NCBI GenBank assembly: GCA_051530055.1 | Contig: CM121341.1 | Coordinates: 12,338,001 to 12,402,000, forward strand | From: Neoechinorhynchus agilis | Lineage: Eukaryota > Acanthocephala | Direction of reading: 5' to 3' | Length of the DNA stretch: 64,000 nt | Shown here: piece by piece, positions 1 to 12,575 of the stretch | Layout of the letters: every line of letters begins with the position of its first letter | Position numbering within the stretch: position 1 is the stretch's first letter | Notes under the pieces: generated by a model | What the model was told of the DNA's origin: nothing | Database searches by the model: none | The model's input: only the letters and a program-made list of their open reading frames with translations | Position numbers and translations under genes: made by a program

Positions 1-1004
1 AAGCAAAGGACCCATGTATCTGCTTTGGCACACGCGGATCTGCCTGATGAAATTTTCCGCTTTAGTCCAGAAGCCAGTCTTTGACATAGAGACAACCAAT
101 AGAGTTGCTTACTATGAGATGGAAAGATGGTCTGATGGGTGGGAGGTAACCCAATCAATCAGCTGTGGTAAAACGTTCAACGTCCTTAAATCAGATTAAG
201 GACCGAAGGATACATAGATGGACAATATATTAAATTAAAATAAAAAATGGTAGCTTCATCATAACTCATTAGATCAGCGGTGCCTAAAGTCAACTGTCTC
301 TTTCCGCTCATTTTTTGCGGTCGTATGACAATCGAGCAGGCATAACACTGGATCGGATTTTTTTATTTATGACTTAATTACGGGTCCCAATTAATTTGAA
401 AAATCAACAATAGTCTGAGCATACCGTATTTTTAGATGCTTTCAAATTCAACTTTTTGTCAGTTATTGTTCTTCTCATTGTGAAATTATATCGGCCAATA
501 TTCAGTTTTGCCATGTCAAATAGATAGTCAATATATTTGCGAATGAATTGGTGGCAAATATTTTGGGCTTTTAAAAATGGTACCTGGTTGGGATTTTTGA
601 GAAACTCTCGTTGAAAAGATGCCGAATCTATCAAAGGATCCGGAGCACATCCTTAAGGCAGGGACATCAAATGAATTAAATTATTTGGAAAAAACAACAG
701 CATCGGAAGATTAGATTGTGTTCGCAATGCCATTCAAATTTAAATTTCGAACAAGCGTAGAGTTATATAGTTTCGTTGCAACAGAAACGTAATTGATGTC
801 TCAGGTTTACAAAACCCGTCATTTTCGACACACTTTACAGTCGAAATTCAAAAATTTGTGTTATAATATTTTACGATATCACAAATCTTAAAAAATGAGG
901 ATATAAACGATTGCGCGGTCGATCGATTGTACATGGATACTTTTAAGGCTTCTTGTAAAGAAGTTGTTCGTTTATATATGTTGGTAGTTCTATGGCGAAG
1001 AAAT

Positions 1005-1065
1005 TAAAATGATTTTATTTTAAAATTGATATTTCGGCACAATCTTGTGCCTTTATCAATGTCTA
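1005..1065. repeat. Short copy of the CACAATCTTGTGC hairpin family
   Basis: ATTTCGGCACAATCTTGTGCC resembles the arms of the hairpins at 59429-59571 and 61181-61288. This copy is short and abuts the truncated foldback copy that follows. Confidence 0.4.
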
Positions 1066-1184
1066 TTTGATGTCTTGGATTATAATCTTTTTGGTAGCTT
1101 TTAGAACAAACTTGCGAAACAATGATAAACCTTGATAATGTCGGATAATTCCGACGAAATCTCGGAAATAAATTAGTGATTTTA

Positions 1185-1530
1185 AATCCGGGGGGGATGG
1201 CAACACTACCAAAAGAAATGTACTTTTTGGTGATAAGAAAAATAGATATTGATTTATTCATATCAATATTTCATCGACCAACCTGAAGTCGGACGAAACG
1301 GACGAAACATCGATACTTAATAAATCAATATCTATTGTTCTTATCACCAAAAATGCATATTGAAATGGCCAACACAATGGAATAGGAAACAAAGCAAAAG
1401 TTTGGCTAAAATGCATCAGGGAAGCAGGGGATTTACGATCCTGGGTTCCCGAGTCAAAAAACGAAAACAATCATGTCATGTGTTTGCAATCGATTTCTAA
1501 AGGACCAAATGACTTATAAAAATCGATCGA
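1185..1530. mobile_element. Truncated copy of the large palindromic foldback element
   Basis: The segment is homologous, in inverse orientation, to the palindrome at 38465-39065: shared blocks include TTGGTGATAAGAA, CGGACGAAACGGACGAAAC and TGAAATGGCCAACAC. One arm is shortened. No transposase is encoded, so it is a non-autonomous foldback/MITE-like element. Confidence 0.7.
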
Positions 1531-2016
1531 AATATAAACAACAAATCGATAATCGAAATAATTTACAGGCGATCACGTGATGTTCTATTTTTTTTCTATT
1601 GACTATTATTTGTACTTTTTTGATATGAAGCCAACAAAAGGTACTTTCTATTTTAAACGAACGATAAAAGGCGTTAGGAACTACGCATTACATTTGGCTT
1701 TCTTTCGTGTAAATTCTCGTTGCCATTTGATATTTCTTCTACGAAACCCGTTGGACTTATCAGAGATGACCCCACGATCGGAGGTGGCATATAATATTTA
1801 TTTTTCTAATGATCCTGTTATACATGTGCGGTGGTTAATGATACCGTGAAGGTGCGGCTATCGTCAGGTGCTCATTTGGACAGGGTCCCAAGTGCAATTG
1901 GTGTGAGTGTATTTGCACGTGAGGATTCGGATGGCGGTGTAAATGAGGCGGATTAGGACATTGCACCCGTCATAGTTTGCGCGCACTCTGGACTCACGCA
2001 GCCACACAGTCGTTTC

Positions 2017-4233
2017 TTATTGGATGTCGTCGCCAGTCGCCGCGGCGGCGGGACCAGCATCTTCCCCGTCGCTATTCCCTGAAGAGCTGGCCTCTGGCGT
2101 CGTCGATGATGATGATGACTCAGCGGTTTGCGTGCCTCGACGAGCTGCTACATCGACATCGATTATTCGAACACTGTCGCCGCTACTACTATTAGACCGC
2201 AGTAACAACTCGTCTCGACTTTCTTGTTTGTGGCGTTTGGCATGGTGGTGGTGGCGGTGGTGGTGGACCTCGTTGAGTCTAGCCGTTGTTGATATCGCCG
2301 GATACTCAGTTGCGGAACTATCGGTCGCTGGAGTCTCCTGTTGATGTTTCACTTGATTTGGAAGACCTGATGATGATGGCGCCGGCGGAGCAACCATAAC
2401 CGATACTGATGGAGCCGATGTCGCCGCTGCTTGCTTCGTTATCATGGTCATCATAATCTGTGGATTCTTCGGACAACGCCGCATGTGTTTGTCTAATGTA
2501 CTCTGCACTGAGTATGGCATCTCACAGTATTTACAATGGTGAGTAACTCCATTTGTACCACGACCGTGAGTTTTCATGTGCCGAGTTAATTTACTGGACT
2601 GGGCGCACGAATAGTCGCACAAAGTGCATTTATACGGTTTTTCTCCTATATCAAACAATGGATTTTTAACAAAAAAAGAGGATCACTAACCAGTATGACT
2701 TCTTCTGTGAACGGTAAGATTACTGCAATTCTTAAAAACCTTTCCACAGAATTCGCATGTATCGTTCTTTGCACTTTTTCGCTTTCCGGCACATACAATA
2801 GTGCCACCGCAAGCGGTATCGTCGTTCGTAGCCGGCGGCGGCTGATGCTGATGCTGATGATGATGGTGGCCTTCACCGGTGGGGATTGCAGTCGATACTC
2901 CACCTCCTTGTGTCATCTTTACTTCAGGAGCCGCGTTCCCCGCAGCGATGGGCGTTGCATTCGTCATTCCTCCGTATCCCTGTGTAGCCGTTTGAAGGCT
3001 GCCACTACCTCCTATTAGATCGATCGGCATCGTCGTACTCACTTGTTGCTGTTGAGATTGCATCGGAGCACTGTAGATGTTCGGAAAACTAAAATTCGCA
3101 GTCGGTTTTGAGAATACGCCGGCCAATTGTGGGTTTTGAGTGTTGATGTTCGCGTTACGCAAGGAAAAAGTGATAAAATCCGAATTCGGGGTATTTGATG
3201 GTCTACCAGCGTGTAAGTCATGCATCTCGACACCATGATCATGAGTCGTTGTAGACACGAACGGTGTTGAAATGTTCATAAGATTTTCGTACGGTTCCGT
3301 TCGATTTCTATTTAGTTGACCAATCTGATATGCGGCCGCGCTCAAATCTGTAGAGTTTTGATTGTTAAAACCTGTCGTCGGGATTAGATTCATTGTTGCA
3401 AGCGCCGTAAGATTCTGTATCAACGTTTGGTTCCATAATTTCGACAATTCAAGCGGATCGTTCACAGCTTGTACGTTGAACAGAGATTGAAATGGAGGCT
3501 GCGGTTGTTGTTGTTCTTGCGGTGGAGGCGACTGCGCCTGTGGCTCTTGTGACGACGATTGAGGTTGATCTTCGTTGTTCGACCTCGCGTTCGATTGTTC
3601 TCGATTTGTTTGCGATTCCGGTTCGACATTCCATTGTTCGCTTGGATGTTTCCGTAGCCTTATATTATGGAACTGTTCAAAATGGTCCACAAAGCACCTA
3701 AGGTCGTCGAATTCGCGGTGACAGAAGCAACAAATATCCGTTTGCTTTCCTATGTCTCCCGCTCCGCAACGTCGTTTCGCCTTTTTCACTCCGTTATATT
3801 TCAAGAGGCATGCTCTATCGGCTCTTTTTCTCCTTGACAGTTTCAATGGTAGAAGATTGTCGACATTGCTCGGATCTAGCTCTATCGAAGAATCAGGATT
3901 AGCATTCGAATCATGTTGCTCTCCCTGATCCATCTGCATTTCGTTCTCCTCCTTGATAGTAACCTCTTCATCGTCCTGGTCGACCGACCGATAAGTAATT
4001 TGCTGTTGATGCCGATATATGCACGCGATCTTATGAAGTGAGAATTCGTTAAAATTATCGAACCGAAAATCCCGATGGCAATATCCACAAATTACGATGT
4101 CAGGTTTCGCGCCTTGCTCTCCACTGTTTGGATCGCCGTCACTTGTTGGAATCATGTCTGAAACTGATAGCCGGGAGGTTTTTTCAGTGTTTTTGTTGCT
4201 GCCGCTGTGGGAGCAGGAAGGAGACTCATGCAT
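2017..4233 (-). CDS. BCL11: BCL11-family C2H2 zinc-finger transcription factor, two exons
   Basis: Coding exons are 4233-2691 and 2645-2017, joined across a 45-nt GT-AG intron (2646-2690); the join gives 723 residues and falls inside the HTGEKPYKC linker. Visible parts: an N-terminal C2HC finger (C49, C52, H67, C71) as in BCL11 proteins; a single finger near residues 168-189 (C168, C171, H184, H189) like BCL11 finger 1; a Gln/Pro-rich and His-rich middle; and the characteristic C-terminal triad starting [14 protein letters not shown], then [14 protein letters not shown], then a last finger ending in Cys (C2HC) rather than His. Family knowledge: BCL11 proteins are nuclear DNA-binding regulators of neuronal and blood cell fate that recruit chromatin remodellers. 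The central finger pair (fingers 2-3 of vertebrate BCL11A) is not seen, nor is the N-terminal SRRKQ motif, which may lie in an unseen 5' exon: an AG acceptor (GCGTAG) lies just upstream of the chosen ATG. Confidence 0.88.
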
Positions 4234-7200
4234 TAACCTACGCCCGTGTGGTTGGGTGTTCGTGAGTCATCTCCGCGCCGCTACAACCGTCGCATTCACG
4301 CGATGCCCGAGACCTGTTCAAGTGGCTATGAAGCGTAATGAGAGTTTGCACTCCCCTTCACTCACGTAGGGTTCACCCATTCGGCAAAGTGAACGCGCAC
4401 AACCCTACCGTCAGCAAAACCACATTCACAAAAAGTACCCACCACAAGCACCAGTGCTCTCCTTTAAAAACGAGGACTGACTCACCGACAGACACACACA
4501 ACCAGCGTCGCCAACCATAACAACTGGCCCACTAACGAATGGTTTATGTGGCAATAAATCTTCGTTAAATCCTCAGTGGTCAGTTAAATCGCCTACGAGT
4601 ACTTAGACCAGCGTCCTTCATTCCATGTTGTTTTTTCTTTTTCGACCCACCACCTCTAGCCGCAACTATGAGTGTAGACCTACCCAACGAGCTGTACATT
4701 TAAAAGGGCACACAGGAGGACATGTGCTCTGGAGGGCACTGAGAAGGGAAAAGAAGACATGTATCTTTCATTCACCTCACTCACCATATCCCACTGACCT
4801 TTCATTAGGATAGGTAAGGAGAAGCGAGCTTCGTTGATGAAGCTCAAATGGATTACTCGGACTTTTTTAAACTTAATTTTACCAATTTTTGTACTTAAAA
4901 AACTAGGTCTCTATTAATTCACCGTTTATTCTCACAATTTTCTACACCGACAACCAAAAATCTAATAAGTATGATGAAAAATTGTAAACAAAACTTTGTC
5001 GCATATAAAAGCTATTCTATAATGCTTGTTCGAAATATTAAATCAACATTGGAATACTTTTTAGAACTTTTTATATTTTAAAAAATTATTAGCTGTATGC
5101 AAATTCGGGAGAGAAGACCTTAAGACACGGTGAAAAAGTTCCGGTCAGTTATTCTAGTCGATATGTACAAACCTCCTCTGATTACCACACGCGCTTTGGC
5201 ATGAACAAGTTGAATTGGTCCTTAAGCCGCTAGGGGAGGAGTCAAAGCGCTTGGTAAATGGTAGGTAGAATGGTTAGTTTTTTGGTATGATGGACAACAC
5301 ACTGGTTAGGTAAGGTCAATACGTTGGAGATACTTACCTGCGCGATGACCTCATGGCTTAGACCTACCGCAAAGTGTACCTCGATTTTTTACCTGAGCAG
5401 ATTTGTCGATTCGAGACAGGTCTGAAGGTCGCTGCTTTGAGTGGTCGTTGACCTCCGCGGGTTTTTTTAATTCGAGCTCTATTTTTTAACATTTGACCGG
5501 TCCGTATAGTTCAAGGCCATTGAAAGGTTGGTGTTAAAGTGGATTTGTTTTTAAATCCGAGTGTCGCCTAAAAATGGGAACAATTAGAAAACTCTTGAAA
5601 CGTTCATTGGGACTTAGAAAAACGGTTCTTCCCTAGAGAGAATAAGCATCGGTAATGGAGCTGGGCTAAGATAACTAAATTAGCGAGCTGTGAGTAGACT
5701 GTCATTAGAATTGTTTAAGATCTGAAATTTTTTACGCTCGGTATTTTACCCGGGTTCACGAAGACGTTGGCATGGTTTTTTCTTCTGACAAAACCTTGGG
5801 GGACAACAGTGTTCTTTGAATGAGGAGGACCTTGAAACCGAAAGTTATAACGAAGCGAGCTCCCGGATTTTTGGTGGATGCTACAAGATACGCATAATAA
5901 AAGTCCTATTGTCTCACCTTGATTGGTTGCAAGTATTGGTCGCGGTTGGCCATCGATCCCGAGTGCACATACTCCGGCAAAAAATCTCTCTTTCGAGGAG
6001 CCTTGTCTCTCTCCCCTTCGTATGCAGCATGTTCTTTAAAGACGAGAGAGAAGGTCCTGCACCATAGTGTGCATGTGCAGACGCCAGCAGTCGGAAAATA
6101 ACGCAGCACTAGCTGCTGCTGCCGCTACCGCTTGACGTCTGGCTGCTTTTTTTTCGCCACGTTACCACAACAGCCAGCGCCAGCGCCAGCGCCGCCACCA
6201 CCACCGCCACCATCACCCATACTGCACATTCTGCACGCACACTGAGAGATAGACTGCGGTGGTGGTGGTGGTGGTGGTGGCGCTGGCTGTTGTGGGTGGC
6301 AGAAGAGTGTATTCTGCCGCATGTGAAGGAGACAGAGCCGCTGTCTCCTTGCAACGTTTTTCGTTGGGTGCTTTTATGCACATGACGAGAACGTCGCCCT
6401 CCGCTGGCATCGCTTCTGCGTGTGGAGATGGTCTGACACTGAACACCGACCGCATAGGAGCGAGACGCGCAGCCGTCGCCGCCGCCGTCGTCGGAGGAGG
6501 AGGAGGAGGGGGAGGGGAGGAGGAAGGTTACCCCGTAGCGATGGAGACAATGGAGCTTCGGAAAAAGACGAGTCTCGTATACATGTGCCGCGTTTAGTGG
6601 TGGTGGTGGTGGTGGTGGTGGTGGCACCGCCGCAGCCGCCGCCATCACCACGGCGAATGTGCACGCTCATGCATAAAAAATAGAGCGCTCGCTTCTCGTT
6701 TCATCGCCGCTGATTGGCTGCTGAGTTTCGAGGAGATGTGCTGGCTGATGTACACGAGAAACGACGACATGCACAGGTTGAACAGTGCACGCACGCACAC
6801 ACATAAGGCGAGAAGATGCTGTCTTCGGCTCAAGGACGCCGTCGCTAACCTTGATAGAAGATGGATTTACACACGCGGATTTTTGGGAACCGAGGCATGG
6901 ATGCGTTCTCTGGTACTGGTCTTGTACACCAAAATGGCTACTCTGTTTTTTGTAGCGTTTTTTGTTACATAACATTGACAAGACCAGCGTACGCTCTTCT
7001 ATGTGTGCTCTACACCCTCATCCACCCGCTAGCAGGCGGCCAATACAGAAGCCCTTAGTCCCTTCCTTTTTATTATACATACACCCCGAGCAAATGCGAT
7101 CAGCAGAACAGCAGCAACAACAGCAGAAAAGCACTACAGCCACACTGATAAAAAAAAGAGAAAATGTGGCAGAATCTTAATGTTGACCGCGCTCGGGCAT

Positions 7201-7300
7201 ATTTTAAATAAAAAAAACCTTGGTCCTGAAATGCCATAGCCAAGATGAAAAAAAGACATTTGCACATCCGGGACCTATGACATTTGTACAACAGATACCG
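4234..7300. promoter_or_regulatory. GC-rich, triplet-repeat upstream region of the BCL11-like gene
   Basis: This stretch lies 5' of the minus-strand BCL11-like gene and is clearly more GC-rich than the rest of the window. It contains long CAC/GTG triplet runs (about 6190-6285 and 6598-6630), a G-rich purine run (about 6494-6528), CAG runs near 7110 and many short spurious ORFs on both strands made of Gly, Pro, His or Ser repeats. No conserved protein is visible. Promoter and 5'UTR function is inferred only from position and composition. Confidence 0.4.
6171..6296. repeat. Inverted repeat with CAC/GTG triplet core
   Basis: CCACAACAGCCAGCGCC near 6171 is mirrored by GGCGCTGGCTGTTGTGGG near 6279, with complementary CAC-rich and GTG-rich runs between them. 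The segment could fold into a long hairpin in RNA or single-stranded DNA. It lies about 2 kb upstream of the BCL11-like start codon. Confidence 0.7.
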
Positions 7301-10300
7301 ACCATGACCTACTCTTTAATCGGACTCGGTCCAACAAGTTTTATCGGATCCTTTAGATGAGATGTGTTTAAAACATATATGCCGGAAGATTACCTGGGAT
7401 TTGTGTTGCGCAATAGAACCGCCGATTTCTTTAAGAGGAAAAAATTAATTGGTTTACGCCTCGAGTCCAATTTCTAAAAGTAACACTTTAAAAAACCGAT
7501 CTTGGTTACTTTAGGCAATTTCACTTTAATTCCTATTGGTTGACTAAAGCAGCCAATCACATTTCATTTTGGGCTGGTTGAAATCAATGAAGAAACTTAA
7601 GCTAGAAAAACAATGAAAGTGTGTAGGTAGATCAAATTCGAAAAAGCACTAACACAGTCAAGGTCAAATGAGCTCAATCATTTCAAAAAATTCTATAAAA
7701 TTAGAAAATATTCTCCTGCTTTGTCGTGATTTCCCCCGAGAAATAGATGTTGAGTGTACATTAAAGCCTCTAGGGTATGGCGATTCTAATGTATCACCTT
7801 AGAAGTAATTTCGGAATCGAATAACGTCTTCTACGGCGGAACGGAGGGTATGTTCATAGAAGAAAGAGTTATTTGCTACATAAGAGAATCTGTAGGACCA
7901 TATACTCGTATGTACATAACTTTCCTGGGCTGTTCACGGGAACCCCTACGCTAGGGTCTTTATTGTTGGGAAATGCTCCCAAAACATGGCTGTCCAAAGG
8001 GAAATAGGCCATATTTCCTTACAGAACAGAAATGACTATATGAGAATTTTTATACCTATCAAAATCGCCAATAAAGTATATGCTGATTTAAATTTTTAAT
8101 GGAAAGGGGAACTAAGCAGTTTGTACAATTGTTAACCACCCACTCACCAATGTTGCGCCATGATTATATTCTTCATCTATCACCTCTATCTATAATGAGT
8201 ATACATGATCGAAAGTAGGGGAACGTGCTTTTAACGTTTAGACCGATCCCTGTCCAATGTGATTATTTGCTATGTTTTCCACTATTTGTGTGTAATTGAT
8301 TAACGAAGCTAAATTTACAAATATCCTGAGGTCATTAGCCAAATGCTTCATTGATAATTGGTCACACCTAAGCCGGAATTTTATATTGTACTCACCGTTT
8401 TTTAAACCTGCAAATTCATAATCGTAGGTAAATCTACAACAAACAAAAGTCTAAAAACGTGTTTAAACAACGATTAAGCCCATCAAATCTTGGCTCCAGA
8501 TTGATGTAAAGATCCGGTTTAAGTGTAAGTTACATGGCACTATTAACAATGCATCGTCACTACACAAATGGGAATTCATTTCCGTATTGACCGGACTTAA
8601 GATATTCCAAGAAAGTGGTTTATACCTTTTCTCATGGGATATACAGTATACAATACGCGCCCATCGCAACTTCGATCGTTAAGGCGTCGACGATTCTTGC
8701 CTTTAGAAAGGATATAGCGATTGAACATACCTGAAATTCTATGAGCGCAAGCTTATGTACATAATTCCTGTAACAAAATATTGTGTTGATAATTATTTGA
8801 GAATTGAGTTGTTAATTTCGAATACACTGATTTGTAGTTATTGATTTCAATATAGTGCCTTTTATTGGTCAATAGAGAAGTCATGCTGAATTTATATCCA
8901 TACGCGAAGACTTCATTTGGAAGCGTCTTAGTGTCCTTTTTTTCTGGAATTATAGAGTTTTATATATATTTTAAGATGGAAAATAAGCAAAGGGATTTTA
9001 GAGAAGTGGTCAATAGGAGTCTAGTCTATTCAGTTGTAATAGAGGATTAAACCAGAGCGTTAAAAACACACAAACGACGAAGAAGGACGTAGTGTTCACG
9101 AGTGAATACGTAGCGGTGAGCCGTTAGTAGGGTGTGAAGCATTCGGTCTTTTATAGACGAGCTAAAACGCTTTAGAATATACATAAGTTTTTAAATTAAA
9201 ACCTCCTCACTTGTGAGCTGTTAAACTTATTGACAGTGGGCATAGATATTCAGGATAGGTTGCCCTTGTGAACCGTCTAGTCCGGATCGTTATTCACGAG
9301 CGACATAGATGGTTGATGTAGGGTGTTCGTGTGAGCAAGTGAAGTACAACGGCGCCTTTTATACTCCGGATGAGTGCAAACAAATGAGTTGTGTTCGCTA
9401 TCTCTCGCCATATACATGAGTATGGCTAGCTGGAACTGTTTACCTAGTCTACCCTGTAAACACCAATACAACGACCTTTGGATTGCTTTTGAGCTGATCT
9501 CATGTCATCACAACACGAGTTTTAGTGAGCAAAACACTCTACGAAATTGGTTGAGTCGTCCAAATATGCGACAGGGAGTATGATTGCGTTTTAGAACAGG
9601 GCGCATCCTAGAAATGGGCCAGTGTCCGCATTTGAACTCAATGCGAGCTGATATGCTGCGTATGTAACGGAAATACGAGTTCTTTAACCGCTTTCCATTG
9701 ATTGGTTTGATTCTTAAATAGGGAATATCTTAGTGTCATTCTCATTGCCGAATTAAACAAACATACCCGAAGACTGTTAGATGGTAGTCATTAGCTAATG
9801 GCTTGACAAGTTCAACTAAATTGATTTAATCAAACGCAGATGCCGTGCCATAAAAAAAGAAGCCAGTTAATAAATTCTTTAAAGCAGTTTTTGTATTTAG
9901 GATTGGGTGTAGCACTGTAAATTGTGTGTGATAAGTTTGCTTAAATCCGTAACTCAATGAGCATGTATCCAATGAACGAGATATTGGGAAATCATTATGA
10001 TTGCTTATTACTCATAATAAAAGAAATATAATCTTTAAAGCTTCAGAAAAGCCTAAATGAACATTTATAGCTGCACTTTACTTACTTTTAGAGTGTTTAC
10101 AGTTTCACCGGTATATTCGATACCGAAGCAGATAACCCACCGCTGAGAAACAAGCTCTTAAACTGTTAACAGATGAACGGGTGATGGGAAATGAAATGAT
10201 GTACCTAACTTTAACGACTTTTGACCTTGAAAAGCTGCCTTAAGAACATCTTTTATGGCTTAAGTAAAATAAAAATCATTTCGAACTTCTTGATCTCAAT

Positions 10301-12575
10301 AAAAAGTAAATCTTTAGATCATTATCGTCATGAAATCCTCGATCCTGGCAAAACAGAAAAGTGAATAACGACGAAATTAACTCACTAAAACTTTAATACT
10401 ACCCTCTTTCATCATTTACGCTTACTCACTGACCCTCCGATAGCCATTGGTATCAACTTGTACGCCATTCGTGACCACGTTAACAATATGAAAATGGAAA
10501 AATTAACTGAGTGGTCTATAGCGTCCCTTCTTCGACTGAAATATGCTATGCGAAAGCGGACTTGAAATATGGACACGTATGAAATATTTCTATCTTCATT
10601 GAAACTAGATTCATAGCTGTCCATGTGGTGTTGGAAACGTGATGATCCCGTAGCCTTGCTTGGCAGCCGCATTTCAGTTTTCATTTTCAAAGATAAACAT
10701 ACGTGTGTAGTTTGATGGACTGTGTAATAAAAGATTTAGTCCATCTTCAGGGGCACGTATTCCGGTATGACAGGTTTCTCTTTGGTTTCTCTTTGGTTTC
10801 TCAGGTTAAAGTGTTTAGAAGGGAACTCGAGGTCAGAAGGATGTGAATTTAGACCGATTACAATATCCATTGCTTCAACGTACTTTAAGCAATTTTTGGA
10901 AACGATAATAGAATGTTATGTGCAATCTCGAACTCTTTTAGGAACGGCATGATGAACAATTATCGGTAAATTACTTCATTTCGTCGATACTTTTGTTTTA
11001 GCCTTCGTTAATGGCATCAGTAATTTTATGTAAAAATATTTCTCAACTCTCATACGAATGAGTTTTCGTTTTTGTTACGAATGGTGTTAATTTTGCGAAT
11101 TTTTAGGAACACAATAGAATTGATTTTGATTGGGTTTTCAATACCACGAATGATATTTTTCACAAAGATGTGGGTTGTCTTCAATTAAATTTTGAAGACA
11201 TGTGATTCTTTGCATGTGAGGATTGCTTATTGGACGAAAATATGATATCGTTATTCCTTTAAAATTCTGAAATAGATTTAGCTATGCTCGACTTTTAGTC
11301 TTTCGTTCACGACGAATGAAATGGTTTTATACAGACACAAAATTTCCATTAATCTTTATAAAAAATGAGTGCGAGACCAAAAAGCATGCACTGCGGAAAA
11401 CTGAAGGTGAATAAATTTCAGTGCGAAAACTGTTGCGGGATTAAGTAAGATATTTTGATTTCCAACCTTTAAAGCAACATACAAGATTAAAAGAAATCGC
11501 AAATAGAAAGCCTTTTGGATCATTTCAAATTCGTTTTTATAAAGCAGTGCGATACTCTTGTAAATAATGAATTTTTTATTCAAAGGTGGAATTTTTTCTA
11601 CTAAGAAATTACCGAAGTGCTCCATGAGCGTATGACAATTATGCTACCTTCCATTTTTTATGCTGACATTTAAATATTCAATAGTTAAGTACTCTGTCGA
11701 AAAAATTTCAAGATTTCATATTCTTAAAGAGCAGCTCGATTTCTATTTAATAAAAGATAACAACATTAAGATTATATTCAATAGATTTAGGAAAATGTAT
11801 GAACGTGTTCCCCCGAAAAATTCCAATTAGAACCGACATTTCACAAAAATTATATTATCAACGCAATTTTTCATTAGGTATACATTGGAAAGTCATACAT
11901 ATTCTAACTGCACTACGATTTAAAAGTATCGTAATTCAATGTTAACATCCACGAAAAAATGAATGATGAACATTATATTAATCGTAATATCCTGCACTAA
12001 GAAAAAAAATTGGTAAGTTATCGAATCAAAAGAAAATCTTAACGTCGAAAATTTTCTTTGAATTTTGCATAAAGCCGTGTATATAAAAAGATTATTTTTA
12101 TTAAATGAGTTCAACTTCTTAATTTTGGCTTTTGTTTCTAAAATTTATAATTACAAAAATAGACATTTATTGCGCATGTGATAAAAAGTCAAAAATCGAT
12201 ATAAAAATCTAAACGCATATTGATAATGACCATGACTATTTTAGTTATTTACTTCAACTGATTGCTTGTTCTGAAATATGTGTTACTTTAGCTTTGAACA
12301 TATAAAAACCACATCTTATAGACTATCCATCCACAATAATTCTCGTTTTCGGCCTGTTTCACAGCCTAGCACGAACGTCCTGGAACTGTGACTGAATTTG
12401 AGTAGACAAGGTTATCTCTCCTTCTCATTTCTTCATACGTGACTCCAAAGGAATATTGACTACTAGCAATGGCTGGCTTACGTCTTTTTACACTGCCATA
12501 CACCCATCACCTTTCTGACTAGAAACATCTAACTTATAGTCCTCGCTCCAGGCAATTTCTCCAACTCCCAGTAAA
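7300..12575. other. Intergenic stretch with no recognisable gene
   Basis: Only short ORFs without recognisable domains occur here, for example 10412-10690 on the minus strand (92 codons) and 9277-9583 on both strands. A threefold tandem of GGTTTCTCTTT lies near 10777. Distal regulatory DNA of the BCL11-like gene is possible but nothing in the sequence demonstrates it. Confidence 0.4.

Noticed and set aside
1-199. ORF of 61 codons at the left edge
   Set aside because: No recognisable motif; another frame is also open, so it may be a last exon of an outside gene but nothing supports a call.
1577-1849. Plus-strand ORF of 90 codons
   Set aside because: AT-rich, low-complexity start, no domain, and directly next to a foldback copy; not convincing.
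2024-2344. Plus-strand ORF of 106 codons
   Set aside because: It is the antisense shadow of the BCL11-like second exon.
6109-6683. Several ORFs of 80-180 codons on both strands with poly-Pro, poly-Gly, poly-His or poly-Ser
   Set aside because: They are translations of CAC/GTG and purine repeats in all frames and overlap each other on both strands; no domain or splice support.
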